From contig NZ_VEBF01000004.1 in the NCBI RefSeq assembly GCF_007676705.1, positions 248,001 to 312,000 on the forward strand: a stretch of 64,000 nt of DNA, in the 5' to 3' direction. The stretch is from Paenibacillus xylanexedens (GTDB taxonomy: Bacteria > Bacillota > Bacilli > Paenibacillales > Paenibacillaceae). Under the pieces are notes generated by a model that made no database searches, was not told where the DNA came from, and saw only the letters and a list, made by a program, of their open reading frames with translations. Below are positions 17,379 through 27,288 of this stretch, piece by piece (the first letter of the stretch is position 1; each line of letters opens with the position of its first letter). The position numbers were made by a program, and so were the translations under genes.

Positions 17379-17593
17379 TAAAAAGGCCTCCTTCATGTTT
17401 GCTTTATCTCATTGTAATCCATTTTGTCAGGTTAATAAAACATTGGTTAAAAAAATGATCGGTTACATATCGTTTCATTGACCTGAAGATTGTGCGTATA
17501 ATACAAGAAAAGGATTTCATCCATATATTCTCAGGGGAGTTGAGGAAGTTTCCATGACAGTCAGACCCGATGCGAGCAGGCAGGTGAGTACCG

Positions 17594-19999
17594 ATGGAAC
17601 CGACTAGGAGCAATCGAATATTTGGCACGTTCAAACGGTTATCCGGATTAAAGGCAGGAAGACATAAAGGTCGATTTTATCGAAACAGCCTCATGCTTAT
17701 TTTACTCATTGCCAGTATTCCCGGACTAATCACAGGCATGGTCATGTATCAACAGGTCGTTGGCCGGATGGAGACCGAATTCAATCAGATGCATCAGAAC
17801 CAGATTGAGAACCGGGCACGTAATGTGGATGACCAGCTGGCTTATCTGGAGATGAACTTATCCCATTGGGCTTTTGAGCCGAGGTTTGGCAATGCACTGC
17901 GAACGCTGGATTTTGTGTATTATTTTAATGAAACGCAGGAGATTGTGACTACCTTATATGTATTGCAAGGTTCCCACCCATTGATCAAGTCAGCACAGCT
18001 GTATTTGCAGGAACCGAAGCCAATCTTGTTTAATCGGGATTATACCGAGTTGAACGATGAAGCCAAAGTACAAGCATATGATCGTTACCTCTCCATGGGC
18101 AACCACGTGTACTGGACAGACTGGGTTTCCAGCATCAACAGAGATACCGAACCTTCGATCAACGATAGTCCACTGCATACAGATGCAGGCAATGCACTGG
18201 TTCTTGTGCATAAGATCCCGGGGGAGAGCATTAATCCATTTGGTGCACTGATTATTACGTTGGATAATGAGAAAGTTGCCAGTTTATTGAAAACGCTTAC
18301 CCCATACGACGAAGGGTTAACGTTTCTTATGGATCAGGAAGGAAACACACTGGTTACCGGTAATCCGGGAACGGCGGGAGAGGATTCTGCTTTTGAACAG
18401 CAGCTAAAAGAAGAAGTGGCCCTGCAAGCAGACAGCCGCTCATTTCTGTTCCGATATGAGGATCAGACCTATTCCGTCTCGTACGGCTCATTGAGTCGGA
18501 TCGATTCGGACTGGACTTACGTCTCTGCGGCGCCTTTAACATCAGTCACTTCGCCAGTCAAGCTGGTATCCAAAATCATCGTCATTGCGAGTGCGGGCAG
18601 TCTAATCCTGGGATTGCTGTTATCCTGGTTTGCTTCACGCCGAATCTATTCGCCTGTAGCGCGGATGCTGCATCTGCTTACGCCTGGCAGAAGCGAAACA
18701 ACACCAACGGATGCAAAGCTGGACGAGTTTGAGCTGCTGGAGCAGCAGTGGAACGAACTGACCTCCCGCAGTGTTACGGCACATCGCCAATTGCAGGAGC
18801 AGCTTCCCCATCTGCGTGACAGTTTTGTCTTACAACTTGTACAGGGGCACTTATATGCCTATAACGAGCAGGATCTCCAGCAGCGGATGCGTAATCTTGG
18901 CTTTGAACTGGAGGGCCAGCAGTTTTTGCTGGTGCAGATGTATTTTACGGGATATGAGCAGTTGGAAGGCAGGTTTGGAAGCCGGGACACAGGACTGGTT
19001 ACTTTTGCAGCAGTGAATATCACTCAGGAAGTCGCCAAAAATTATTTCAGGCAGATCAGTGTCATGAATTTCCACGACCTGTCTTCGGCCATGCTTGTGA
19101 TCGCTCCCCGGGATGAACCTGTGAAGTCACAGGCCCTGTCATGGGGACAGGAGCTGGTGGAGGTCATTGGACGAACGCTCAAAATGAAGGTGACTTTGAT
19201 GGTCAGCCGCCCAGCGGCTTCACTACAGGAACTGCCCGGACGATTCGTCGAGATGGAACAGGCCGTGGCTTATCGCAGTGTGGAGGAAGGAAGTCAGATT
19301 CTGGACCTGGAGGATGAGCAATGTTTCCATAGAAATGAAGCGGCTTCCTATCCATTGGGGCTGGAACGTGAGTTGATCCAGGCCATGAGGCTGGGCAAGC
19401 AAGCCGAAGCGGAACGTGTGCTGGAGCAATTCATGAGTGAGATTACACAGACGGATAGTACCGAATTCCAGGTGCAACAGATGATGCTTCAATTGCTGGG
19501 GAGTGTTCAACACATGATGCTGCAAACGGGAGTAACACCTTATAAGCTGTTTGGCGGTTGCAACATGTATGAGCGATTATCCGGTATTCGTGAAGCCACG
19601 CAGATGAGGCAATGGATGGTTAATGAGGTATTCATGCCGTATGTACAAGAGATTGAGGAACGGTCCCAGGAACCGCTGAAGCTGGTGGTGGAACGTACGA
19701 TGTTGTATATCGATACACATTACCAGAATGATATTTCGCTGGAAAATTGTGCTGATACAGAGCAGATGACACCTTATGCACTGAGTAAGGCATTCAAACA
19801 GGTATCGGGCATTAATTTTATTGATTATTTGACACGTGTGAGAATGGATGCGGCGAAGCAATTGCTACGTGAGACAACGATGAAGATTAATGATGTTGCG
19901 GCGGCTGTGGGATATCAGCACAGTTATTTTAATCGGATTTTCAAGAAACAGGAGGGAGTTACGCCGAGTCAGTATCGCGATCAATGGTTCGGACAATAA
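17594..19999 (+). CDS. Membrane sensor AraC-family regulator (YtdP-like)
   Basis: 801 residues in one chain: membrane helix near 31-52 (SLMLILLIASIPGLITGMVM), an extracytoplasmic sensor of about 270 residues, second helix near 328-347 (IVIASAGSLILGLLLSWFAS), a cytoplasmic linker, and a C-terminal AraC helix-turn-helix (about 700-800: VERTMLYIDTHYQNDISLE, LSKAFKQVSGINFIDYL, VGYQHSYFNRIFKKQEGVTP). ATG 17594 follows AGGTGAG. This architecture matches Bacillus YtdP and its Paenibacillus relatives, which sit beside sugar ABC transporters. It probably senses an external sugar and activates the downstream genes. Confidence 0.92.
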   Translation: MEPTRSNRIFGTFKRLSGLKAGRHKGRFYRNSLMLILLIASIPGLITGMVMYQQVVGRMETEFNQMHQNQIENRARNVDDQLAYLEMNLSHWAFEPRFGNALRTLDFVYYFNETQEIVTTLYVLQGSHPLIKSAQLYLQEPKPILFNRDYTELNDEAKVQAYDRYLSMGNHVYWTDWVSSINRDTEPSINDSPLHTDAGNALVLVHKIPGESINPFGALIITLDNEKVASLLKTLTPYDEGLTFLMDQEGNTLVTGNPGTAGEDSAFEQQLKEEVALQADSRSFLFRYEDQTYSVSYGSLSRIDSDWTYVSAAPLTSVTSPVKLVSKIIVIASAGSLILGLLLSWFASRRIYSPVARMLHLLTPGRSETTPTDAKLDEFELLEQQWNELTSRSVTAHRQLQEQLPHLRDSFVLQLVQGHLYAYNEQDLQQRMRNLGFELEGQQFLLVQMYFTGYEQLEGRFGSRDTGLVTFAAVNITQEVAKNYFRQISVMNFHDLSSAMLVIAPRDEPVKSQALSWGQELVEVIGRTLKMKVTLMVSRPAASLQELPGRFVEMEQAVAYRSVEEGSQILDLEDEQCFHRNEAASYPLGLERELIQAMRLGKQAEAERVLEQFMSEITQTDSTEFQVQQMMLQLLGSVQHMMLQTGVTPYKLFGGCNMYERLSGIREATQMRQWMVNEVFMPYVQEIEERSQEPLKLVVERTMLYIDTHYQNDISLENCADTEQMTPYALSKAFKQVSGINFIDYLTRVRMDAAKQLLRETTMKINDVAAAVGYQHSYFNRIFKKQEGVTPSQYRDQWFGQ

Positions 20000-20022
20000 C
20001 CGTTTGTACGGCTGTCTTTTCT

Positions 20023-20063
20023 GACCGGAATCCGGAATTAGCGGATACCGGTTTTTTCTTTTT
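20023..20063 (+). terminator. Terminator after the AraC regulator
   Basis: ACCGGAATCCG pairs with CGGATACCGGT around GAATTAG, followed by a long T-rich run. Confidence 0.75.
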
Positions 20064-20240
20064 TTACCGTGATACAAAGAAAGATAAACCTGCAAAAATG
20101 TACAATTATCCCTGCTATGACATGTTCAATACCATGTGAAAATGGCGTTATAGCGGGCTTTCTGGTCATAGTGCCAGAGCTATGCAAAAAATGAAGGTTG
20201 CCGGAAAAAGATCGGCTGTATAGTCTGAGTATCAGGTTGA

Positions 20241-20256
20241 TTGATAACGCTTACAT
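20241..20256 (+). promoter_or_regulatory. CcpA cre site
   Basis: TTGATAACGCTTACAT fits the Bacillus cre consensus WTGNNARCGNWWWCAW at every position. It lies 18 bases before the start codon of the first permease gene, where bound CcpA would block transcription. Carbon catabolite repression of the sugar locus is therefore likely. Confidence 0.75.
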
Positions 20257-20274
20257 TGTTGAGGGAGGGGAGAC

Positions 20275-21261
20275 ATGATGAACGGGAAGACGGACTGGAA
20301 TACCAATGCCACTGCAACTGCTCAAGCGAATATGGCAACAAGACCATTGAAACAGGAGTCCAATTGGAAAAGGCAGATTAAACGAAACAAATGGTTATAT
20401 GTGCTTGTGCTTCCCGGCTTTTTGTACTTTGTGATCTTTAAATACTTGCCCATGTGGGGGATCGTCATTGCTTTTCAGGACTATCAGCCTTTCCTGGGTA
20501 TCCGTGAGAGTAATTGGGTGGGGCTGGAGAATTTTACGAACTTCTTCTCCAATCCGGACTTTTTCCGACTGTTACGTAATACGCTGGTCCTTGCCCTGTA
20601 CGATCTCATCTTCTTTTTCCCAGCACCGATCATTATCGCCTTATTGTTAAATGAAATCCGGGTCGCTTTCTTCAAAAGAACGATTCAAACGCTGGTCTAT
20701 GTACCCCATTTTGTATCCATGGTTATTATCGCAAGTATCACGTACGTGTTCCTGACCCCGCAAGGCGGCGTGTTATACGATCTGATCGCCTGGATTACGG
20801 GCAAGCCCATTGATGTACTCTCCAGTCCAGGTTCGTTCCGTCCGCTCATTATTGTGCAGATGATGTGGAAAGAGATGGGATGGGGCACAATTATCTTCCT
20901 GGCGGCCCTCGCAGGTGTGGACACGGAGCAGTATGAAGCTTCGATTGTAGATGGCGCAGGACGATTACGGCGGATGTGGCATATTACGCTTCCAGCGATT
21001 CGTACGACCATAGTCATTTTGCTTATTCTCCGATTGGGGAACTTCCTCGATACCGGATTTGAGCAGATTTATCTGATGACCAACTCCCTCAACCGGGATG
21101 TCGCAGATGTGTTTGATACGTATGTGTACACGGTGGGGATTACGCAAGGTGCATTCAGTTACAGTACCGCTGTTGGACTATTCAAGTCTGTGGTGGGGAT
21201 TATCCTGGTGCTTGGCAGTAATAAACTTGCGAAAAAATTCGGTCACCCCGGAATTTATTAA
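20275..21261 (+). CDS. Sugar ABC transporter permease (YteP/LplB-like)
   Basis: 328 residues with six predicted helices after a 45-residue polar N-terminus. The permease signature contacting the ATPase is EQYEASIVDGAGRLRRMWHI near residue 222-241 (EAA-x3-G-type loop). GGGAGGGGAG precedes ATG 20275. It forms the membrane channel with the next gene for an oligosaccharide importer. No ATPase gene is in the locus; these systems usually share a global MsmX-like ATPase. Compare Bacillus YteP, the rhamnogalacturonan-oligosaccharide permease. Confidence 0.92.
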   Translation: MMNGKTDWNTNATATAQANMATRPLKQESNWKRQIKRNKWLYVLVLPGFLYFVIFKYLPMWGIVIAFQDYQPFLGIRESNWVGLENFTNFFSNPDFFRLLRNTLVLALYDLIFFFPAPIIIALLLNEIRVAFFKRTIQTLVYVPHFVSMVIIASITYVFLTPQGGVLYDLIAWITGKPIDVLSSPGSFRPLIIVQMMWKEMGWGTIIFLAALAGVDTEQYEASIVDGAGRLRRMWHITLPAIRTTIVILLILRLGNFLDTGFEQIYLMTNSLNRDVADVFDTYVYTVGITQGAFSYSTAVGLFKSVVGIILVLGSNKLAKKFGHPGIY

Positions 21262-21273
21262 GGAGGAGCGCCC

Positions 21274-22161
21274 ATGAACAGCCGTCTATACAACAGCCCT
21301 GCCGGCAAGGTATTTGATATCTTCAATTACGTCATGCTGGGGATTCTGGGCATATTAACCGTCCTTCCTTTCCTGTATATTATAGGGAATTCTTTCGCAA
21401 CGGAAGCCGAGATCACCGAACGCAGTTTTTTCCTCATTCCGAAGGTGTTTTCCTTCAGTGCATATGAGTATATTTTCTCCTCGTCCACGATCTTTCGCAG
21501 CATTGGTGTTTCCATTTTCATCACGGTGGCAGGTACACTGGTCAATTTATTCTTCACCCTAACGATGGCTTACCCACTATCCAGAAGCGACTTCTGGGGC
21601 CGTAACGTCATGATGAACATGGTGATCTTCTCGATGTTATTCGGCGGTGGCATGATTCCAACGTATCTCGTCATTCGTGGACTGGGACTGCTCGATTCCT
21701 ACTGGGCCCTTATGCTTCCTGGCGCGATCAGCGCTTTTAACTTAATTGTTGTCAAAAACTTTTTTCAGCAAATGCCGCCCGGGCTGGAGGAAGCTGCCCG
21801 TATCGACGGTTGTTCGGATCTCGGGGTGCTGTGGCGAATCGTTCTGCCTTTATCGAAGCCGGTCATTGCCACGTTTGCCTTGTTTTACGCCGTAGGACAC
21901 TGGAACAACTTTTTCTCGGCACTCCTGTACATTTCCGACAGTGACAAATGGCCGCTGCAAGTCATGTTGAGACAGATCGTATTACTCTCGCAGGCCAGTG
22001 TCGGAGATATGGCGAACATGGACCCCAATTTTGTACAGCCACCAGAGCAGTCGATCAAAATGGCGGTGATCGTTGTGGGTACTATTCCGATTTTGCTGGT
22101 GTATCCGTTTTTGCAGAAGCATTTTGCCAAAGGTGTCATGTTAGGTTCAATCAAAGGCTAA
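21274..22161 (+). CDS. Sugar ABC transporter permease (YtcP/LplC-like)
   Basis: 295 residues, six helices, with the EAA loop LEEAARIDGCSDLGVLWRI near residue 171-189. Twelve bases behind the first permease gene and preceded by AAGGAGG. It ends in the conserved QKHFAKGVMLGSIKG tail typical of the YtcP/LplC group, which marks carbohydrate-uptake-2 type importers. Partner of the upstream permease and downstream lipoprotein. Confidence 0.93.
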   Translation: MNSRLYNSPAGKVFDIFNYVMLGILGILTVLPFLYIIGNSFATEAEITERSFFLIPKVFSFSAYEYIFSSSTIFRSIGVSIFITVAGTLVNLFFTLTMAYPLSRSDFWGRNVMMNMVIFSMLFGGGMIPTYLVIRGLGLLDSYWALMLPGAISAFNLIVVKNFFQQMPPGLEEAARIDGCSDLGVLWRIVLPLSKPVIATFALFYAVGHWNNFFSALLYISDSDKWPLQVMLRQIVLLSQASVGDMANMDPNFVQPPEQSIKMAVIVVGTIPILLVYPFLQKHFAKGVMLGSIKG

Positions 22162-22179
22162 AGCCAAGGGGGAGAACGT

Positions 22180-23685
22180 ATGGGACAAAAAACGGGATTC
22201 AAAAAAGGTGCACTGCTACTCTCTGCTTCACTGGTACTAAGTACAATTCTGGGCGCATGCTCCACCGACAAAGAAGGTTCAGGAACCGCTACGGGTGGCA
22301 CTGATCAGATTACAATCATGCTGCCGAACTTTGAAGCGGAGAATCCGCCGGAGAATAGCCCAGTCATCCAGAAGCTTGAAGAATTGACCAAGGTAGATGT
22401 GAACCTGCAATGGGTGCCGAGCAGCTCGTACGAAGACAAATTCAACATTACACTGGCCTCGGGAAAACTGCCTCAGATTATGGTGGTGTTAGGGAAGTCC
22501 CCAAGTTTCATTAATGCGGCACGAACCGGAGCATTCTGGGAGCTTGGTCCATATCTGAAAGACTATCCGAATCTGAGCCAGATGAATGAAATCATCACCA
22601 ACAATGCGTCAATCGATGGCAAAACCTATGGGATCTACCGGGCACGCGCCCTGGGACGTAATGGGGTCACAATCCGCAAAGATTGGCTGGAGAAGTTGGG
22701 GCTGGAAGAGCCGAAGACGATTGACGAATTTTACAATGTATTGAAAGCGTTCACGAAGGATGATCCGGACGGTAACGGCAAGGATGATACGTACGGTCTG
22801 GTTGCCAGCAAATTCACGGGCCCATGGGATAACATGCAGGTATGGTTCGGTGCACCGAACAAATGGGGAGATGATGGCAGCGGAGGCCTGATCCCGGCGC
22901 ATGAGACACCAGAATACATGGAAGCCCTGAAATTTTTCCGTCAAATCTATAGTGAAGGTCTGGTCAATAAAGACTTTGCCGTGATGGATGCGACCAAACT
23001 GCCTGATCCATTTGTAAACGGTCAAGCAGGTGTCATGGTGGATGTAGCAGATAATGCGCAGCGCATGGATCAGAAAATACTGGATAAAGATCCAAATGCG
23101 ACAGGACGTGTGGACGTGCTGCAAGCGATGGAAGGTCCAAAGGGATTGCGTGATATGCCAACGTCCGGATACTCGGGCCTGATTGCGATTTCCAAAAGCA
23201 GTGTCAAAACGGAAGAAGACCTGAAGAAGGTACTGAGCTTTCTGGATCAGCTGAATGAACCGGAATTGCAGGCATTGTTGTACAACGGACTGGAAGGTAA
23301 GCAATACGAGAAAAAAGAAGACTACATCATACCGAGCACTGACAAGCTTGCGCTCCGCGACCTGCAGGGCTTAAATCAGATTTTGATGTTTGTGCCGGAA
23401 GACAGAACGCTTCGTGTACAACAGACACCTGTCCGTGAAAAGGTTGCACAGGTGCAGAAAGCCAACGAAGAGATTGTTATCGCCAATCCTGGCGAACCGC
23501 TGATCTCTGATGTTTATGCTCAGAAAGGACCGCAGCTGGACAATATCATTAACGATGCACGGATCAAATATATCGTAGGTCAGATTGATGAGAAAGGATT
23601 CGAAGATGCTGTTGCCCTGTGGAAGAACAACGGCGGAGACGATTATGTGAAAGAAGTCAATGAACTGTACGCAGCACTGAAGTAG
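22180..23685 (+). CDS. Extracellular solute-binding lipoprotein (YtcQ/LipO-like)
   Basis: 501 residues. The signal peptide ends with lipobox LGAC near residues 24-27 (SASLVLSTILGACS), so it is anchored on the outer face of the membrane. The following body (QITIMLPNFEAENPPENSPV, GKLPQIMVVLGKSP, NGQAGVMVDVADN) is the type-1 family of large oligosaccharide-binding proteins. A calcium-type loop DPDGNGKDDTYG near 190 is common in this group. It delivers the sugar to the two permeases. A terminator follows, separating the transporter operon from the enzyme genes. Confidence 0.93.
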   Translation: MGQKTGFKKGALLLSASLVLSTILGACSTDKEGSGTATGGTDQITIMLPNFEAENPPENSPVIQKLEELTKVDVNLQWVPSSSYEDKFNITLASGKLPQIMVVLGKSPSFINAARTGAFWELGPYLKDYPNLSQMNEIITNNASIDGKTYGIYRARALGRNGVTIRKDWLEKLGLEEPKTIDEFYNVLKAFTKDDPDGNGKDDTYGLVASKFTGPWDNMQVWFGAPNKWGDDGSGGLIPAHETPEYMEALKFFRQIYSEGLVNKDFAVMDATKLPDPFVNGQAGVMVDVADNAQRMDQKILDKDPNATGRVDVLQAMEGPKGLRDMPTSGYSGLIAISKSSVKTEEDLKKVLSFLDQLNEPELQALLYNGLEGKQYEKKEDYIIPSTDKLALRDLQGLNQILMFVPEDRTLRVQQTPVREKVAQVQKANEEIVIANPGEPLISDVYAQKGPQLDNIINDARIKYIVGQIDEKGFEDAVALWKNNGGDDYVKEVNELYAALK

Positions 23686-23698
23686 TCTTATAAGCCAA

Positions 23699-23746
23699 AG
23701 CCCGGCAGCCGTGCTTTCAGCGTAACGGGGACAGCCGGGCTTTTTC
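23699..23746 (+). terminator. Terminator of the transporter operon
   Basis: AAGCCCGGC pairs with GCCGGGCTT around a loop of about 25 bases, followed by Ts. Confidence 0.8.
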
Positions 23747-23807
23747 TTATCCTGTAATGGCTTGATCCGTGAACAAAAATTTCATCCAACTTTCTGGAAA
23801 TTATGAC

Positions 23808-23835
23808 TTCCTGAATATGGTTTTTGATGTATAAT
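23808..23835 (+). promoter_or_regulatory. Possible promoter of the glycoside hydrolase genes
   Basis: A perfect TATAAT at 23830-23835 has a weak -35 (TTCCTG, 23808-23813) 16 bases upstream. The poor -35 would suit an activator-dependent promoter, for example one driven by the AraC regulator. Confidence 0.35.
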
Positions 23836-23922
23836 CAAAGCGAAACAAACCTATTTGAACTCAAATGAACGTTATTGGTAAAGTTTAACGACCACTCTTG
23901 AACATGCAGGGAGGAAGGCAAC

Positions 23923-26900
23923 ATGTGGAACGGGGATGCATTTGAAAATCCCGAGGCGCAGTACAGGGTCCATCCCTTTTGGTTCTGGAACGGGGACATG
24001 GAAGAAGAGCAGATTAAGCGGCAGGTGGCTGAGATGGACGCGCAAGGTGTAGGCGGATTCTTCATCTGTCCGCGTCAGGGACTACAGATTCCCTATCTCT
24101 CTGAAGCATGGTTCGATAAGGTGCGGGTTGCAGTGCAGGCAGCTGCCGACCATGGCATGCAGGTATGGTTATATGACGAATATCCATATCCAAGCGGGAT
24201 GGCTGGCGGAGAAGTGACCCTTGATTTCCCTGAAGCGAAGCAGCGACAGCTCATACATCACCAGCTGGTGGTTCAGGGCGGAGAAGCTGTGGATCTGGAG
24301 TTGCCGTGGGGACGAGTGTTGGTTGTCAAGGCGATTCCCAAGGATGCACAGGGCAAACGGTTGTGGCAGGAATCCATTGACTTGCGCAGTAAAATCGGCA
24401 ATATCCAGACCGATCAAGTTTATCAGGAGACCGGACTCACCTCGTATAATCGTAAGCGGTTTTTCACCTACCGAACAGCGTTCCGTCTATTGTGGGATGT
24501 TCCCGCGGGTGATTGGGAGTTGGTTATATTTCAGGAAAAAGAGATCGATGATTTCAAATATTACGGTAACTTCGTTGATCCTTGCCACAAGGAAGCGATG
24601 AGTCGTTTTATTGAACTGACTCATGAGCGTTATAAGTCAGCGGTTGGAGATCGATTTGAAAGCGTAATCAAAGGCATGTTCTCGGATGAGATTGCACCGC
24701 TGGGCCGTATCCCCTGGTCACGACAGCTTCCCCGTTATTTCAATGAGCGTTGTGGTTATAGTCTGATCGATTCGCTGCCGGCCCTGCTATATGGTGATGT
24801 TCCCGACGCGCATCGAATTCGGTATGACTATTACCAGTCGCTGCACCTGCTTCTCCGGGAGTCCTATCACAAACAGGTGCATGATTGGTGTGAGGAAGCA
24901 GGAATCCAGTATGCGGCTGAAGTGCCTGGCGTACGGATGACGACCCAGTTGTTCAGCCATATGCCAGGTGGTGATTCGGCACATGAGAAAATCGGACGGT
25001 CCTTATCGTGGATTCTGGAACGATACGGCCAAAAGATGCGTGACAATCCCAAGATGGTCAGTTCGCTTGCCCGGCAGCTGGGACGAAGTCGCAATCTGAT
25101 TGAATGTTTTCACAGTGTGGGCTGGTCCATGACGCTACAGGATGCGAAATGGATGATTGATCGTATGGCCGCCATGGGCACCAATTTCTATAACTTTCAC
25201 GCCTTTTTCTATACGATTGGTGGGCTTGCGAAGCATGACGCACCGCCATCTCAATTTTTGCAGAATCCTTACTGGAAGCATTTCCGGCAGTTGGGGGATT
25301 ACACTGGACGTTTGAGCTATCTCATGAGCACCGGAGCAGCAGACATTCGTATTGCCGTGCTTGACCCAACGACGACATTCTGGAGTCTGATGGGTAATCC
25401 GCTGCATGGATTTGAGTATAGCGGCGAAGACGAAGCAGAACGGGGACAACTGGATCGTCTAACGAAGGACTGGATGAGGATCACGACACATCTGCTCGAA
25501 AACAGACGGGACTATGATCACCTTGATCCCGAATTGTTGGATGACGCTGACTTAACGGATGGCAGCATTCAGATCGGTATAGCCCGTTATGAGGTGTTGA
25601 TCCTGCCACCGATGCTGAATCTGGAGGCCGCGGCCTGGGAACAGGTGAAGCGATTCGTTCAGCAGGGAGGAACCGTCATTTCTGTTGGGATGCCTCCGTA
25701 TATTGCGATCCAGCCGGGAAGTCCGGAGGGAGATGAAGCTGCCCAGTTCTTTGGTGCGGGCGAGCAGCCGCAAGAGGTGTACTGGGGCCGTGGTGGGATA
25801 ACAGATCATGATAACCGTGAAACCATGTGGCATCAGGGTGAGGGGAATGCCTATTTTCTACCCGCAGGAACGGGGCAGGGAGATGACTTTTCGCTGGAGC
25901 TAATCTCTCTCCTGCTCGATCAGGTATTGCCGGAACCCATCTGCTGGATCATGGAGGAAGAAAGTGCATCCCTGCTGATGCACACCCGTCAATTGTCCGA
26001 TGGGGAGCATATGGTTTTTTTGACCAATCAGGAGGGGCAGGATCTGAAGGGCCAATTAAAGCTGGTCGCCAGACAGCTGTGGGATGGAACGGAGCTCATA
26101 GAGAACACTTGTCTCGTGGCAGAACGACTCGATCTGGAGACAGGGCAGCTTCAGGTATTACCGTATACGAGCAGTGGCGGGGAATGGTGCATTTCACTAA
26201 CGCTGGCGCCTTACGAAGCGCATGCTGTTCGTCTTACTTTACAAGCTGCGGGGGCAGAGGAAGTACCAACGAAGGTGGATGTAGCAGACAAAACGGGTTC
26301 GACGTTCAGAGCGGATGTATCGGCAGGAGCTAATCTGGCCCATAAGATCATGGTCCCTTCAGAAGGGCCGTGGCGACTGGAAACGGTACAGCCTAACATC
26401 TTGCGTATGGGGCAATTCCATCTTCAGGCTTCCAATGCTAACGGTGTAATTATGGAAAGCAAGCATGTAGTTGTGAAACCATTTATTGATCAGGCGGCAG
26501 AATTATCGGAGCTGCAGCATCTGCCAGTCCAGTTTAATCAGGTATTTGGCACACCGAAGAAAGCATCCGTAGCCTATCCCATCGAATGCCGATATACGAC
26601 CACATTTGAGCTGAGAACGGCATTGCCTGCATGCCTGTTGTTCATGGACAGAGCGGCGATCTCGGGCAGTTGGTCCATGGAGATTAATGGTCAACCGCTT
26701 GGGAAGGAACAATTCGATCCAATTGAAATAACCGACCACAATAATATCGCTTGTGATATCACGGAGCTGCTGCATAGCGGTCTCAACGAAATGACGGTGA
26801 TTGTGCATGTAACGAAAGATGAGGATGGCATCGTGGATCCCTTGTATCTACAAGGTAGATTCGGTGTGGAGTTCCATCATGGAGGCATGGCTTCGCTCGT

Positions 26901-27276
26901 GCGAGAGTCGGACACGGCCATTCACATCGGACCTGAACCTCAGCCGCTGTACCCCCATTTTGCCGGGGAAATGAGTTATAAACGCACGTTCTGGCTGGAT
27001 GAGCCAGGGGAAGGTGTTGCCTCGTTTGAACTGGAATTTAGCGATTGGCGTGTGCAGGATGTGGTGGAAGTGCGGGTGAACGGACATAGTCTTGGTGTAC
27101 GATGCTGGTCTCCATATTGCTGGAAGGGGGATACCTCCTGGTTGCGTCCGGGAGACAACGACATTGAAGTGCGTGTTACCAACACGTTAATTGGCCTGTT
27201 GGAAGGCACCTATTTTGATTCAGAACATCATCGATTACAGGATGCAGGTCATGTACCTGTTGAAGAATTCAGATGA
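23923..27276 (+). CDS. Large glycoside hydrolase, GH106-like (putative alpha-L-rhamnosidase type)
   Basis: 1117 residues, no signal peptide, so cytoplasmic. The N-terminus (YRVHPFWFWNGDM, GVGGFFICPRQG, VWLYDEYPYPSG) belongs to a glycosyl hydrolase group related to GH106. FSDEIAPLGRIPWS near residue 250 and AEVPGVRM near 332 are likely catalytic-domain acids. The C-terminal part (from about 850) is a jelly-roll sugar-binding domain of the GH2 N-terminal type (SWSMEINGQPLG, WRVQDVVEVRVNGHSLGVRCW). GGGAGG precedes ATG 23923. It starts a four-gene enzyme operon behind the sugar importer. Rhamnosidase activity is inference from distant family resemblance; other exo-activities are possible. Confidence 0.7.
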   Translation: MWNGDAFENPEAQYRVHPFWFWNGDMEEEQIKRQVAEMDAQGVGGFFICPRQGLQIPYLSEAWFDKVRVAVQAAADHGMQVWLYDEYPYPSGMAGGEVTLDFPEAKQRQLIHHQLVVQGGEAVDLELPWGRVLVVKAIPKDAQGKRLWQESIDLRSKIGNIQTDQVYQETGLTSYNRKRFFTYRTAFRLLWDVPAGDWELVIFQEKEIDDFKYYGNFVDPCHKEAMSRFIELTHERYKSAVGDRFESVIKGMFSDEIAPLGRIPWSRQLPRYFNERCGYSLIDSLPALLYGDVPDAHRIRYDYYQSLHLLLRESYHKQVHDWCEEAGIQYAAEVPGVRMTTQLFSHMPGGDSAHEKIGRSLSWILERYGQKMRDNPKMVSSLARQLGRSRNLIECFHSVGWSMTLQDAKWMIDRMAAMGTNFYNFHAFFYTIGGLAKHDAPPSQFLQNPYWKHFRQLGDYTGRLSYLMSTGAADIRIAVLDPTTTFWSLMGNPLHGFEYSGEDEAERGQLDRLTKDWMRITTHLLENRRDYDHLDPELLDDADLTDGSIQIGIARYEVLILPPMLNLEAAAWEQVKRFVQQGGTVISVGMPPYIAIQPGSPEGDEAAQFFGAGEQPQEVYWGRGGITDHDNRETMWHQGEGNAYFLPAGTGQGDDFSLELISLLLDQVLPEPICWIMEEESASLLMHTRQLSDGEHMVFLTNQEGQDLKGQLKLVARQLWDGTELIENTCLVAERLDLETGQLQVLPYTSSGGEWCISLTLAPYEAHAVRLTLQAAGAEEVPTKVDVADKTGSTFRADVSAGANLAHKIMVPSEGPWRLETVQPNILRMGQFHLQASNANGVIMESKHVVVKPFIDQAAELSELQHLPVQFNQVFGTPKKASVAYPIECRYTTTFELRTALPACLLFMDRAAISGSWSMEINGQPLGKEQFDPIEITDHNNIACDITELLHSGLNEMTVIVHVTKDEDGIVDPLYLQGRFGVEFHHGGMASLVRESDTAIHIGPEPQPLYPHFAGEMSYKRTFWLDEPGEGVASFELEFSDWRVQDVVEVRVNGHSLGVRCWSPYCWKGDTSWLRPGDNDIEVRVTNTLIGLLEGTYFDSEHHRLQDAGHVPVEEFR

Positions 27277-27288
27277 AGGAGTGGAAGT

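Noticed and set aside
22609..23304. 231-codon antisense frame within the solute-binding lipoprotein gene
   Set aside because: No ribosome site, and the plus strand codes for a complete family member.
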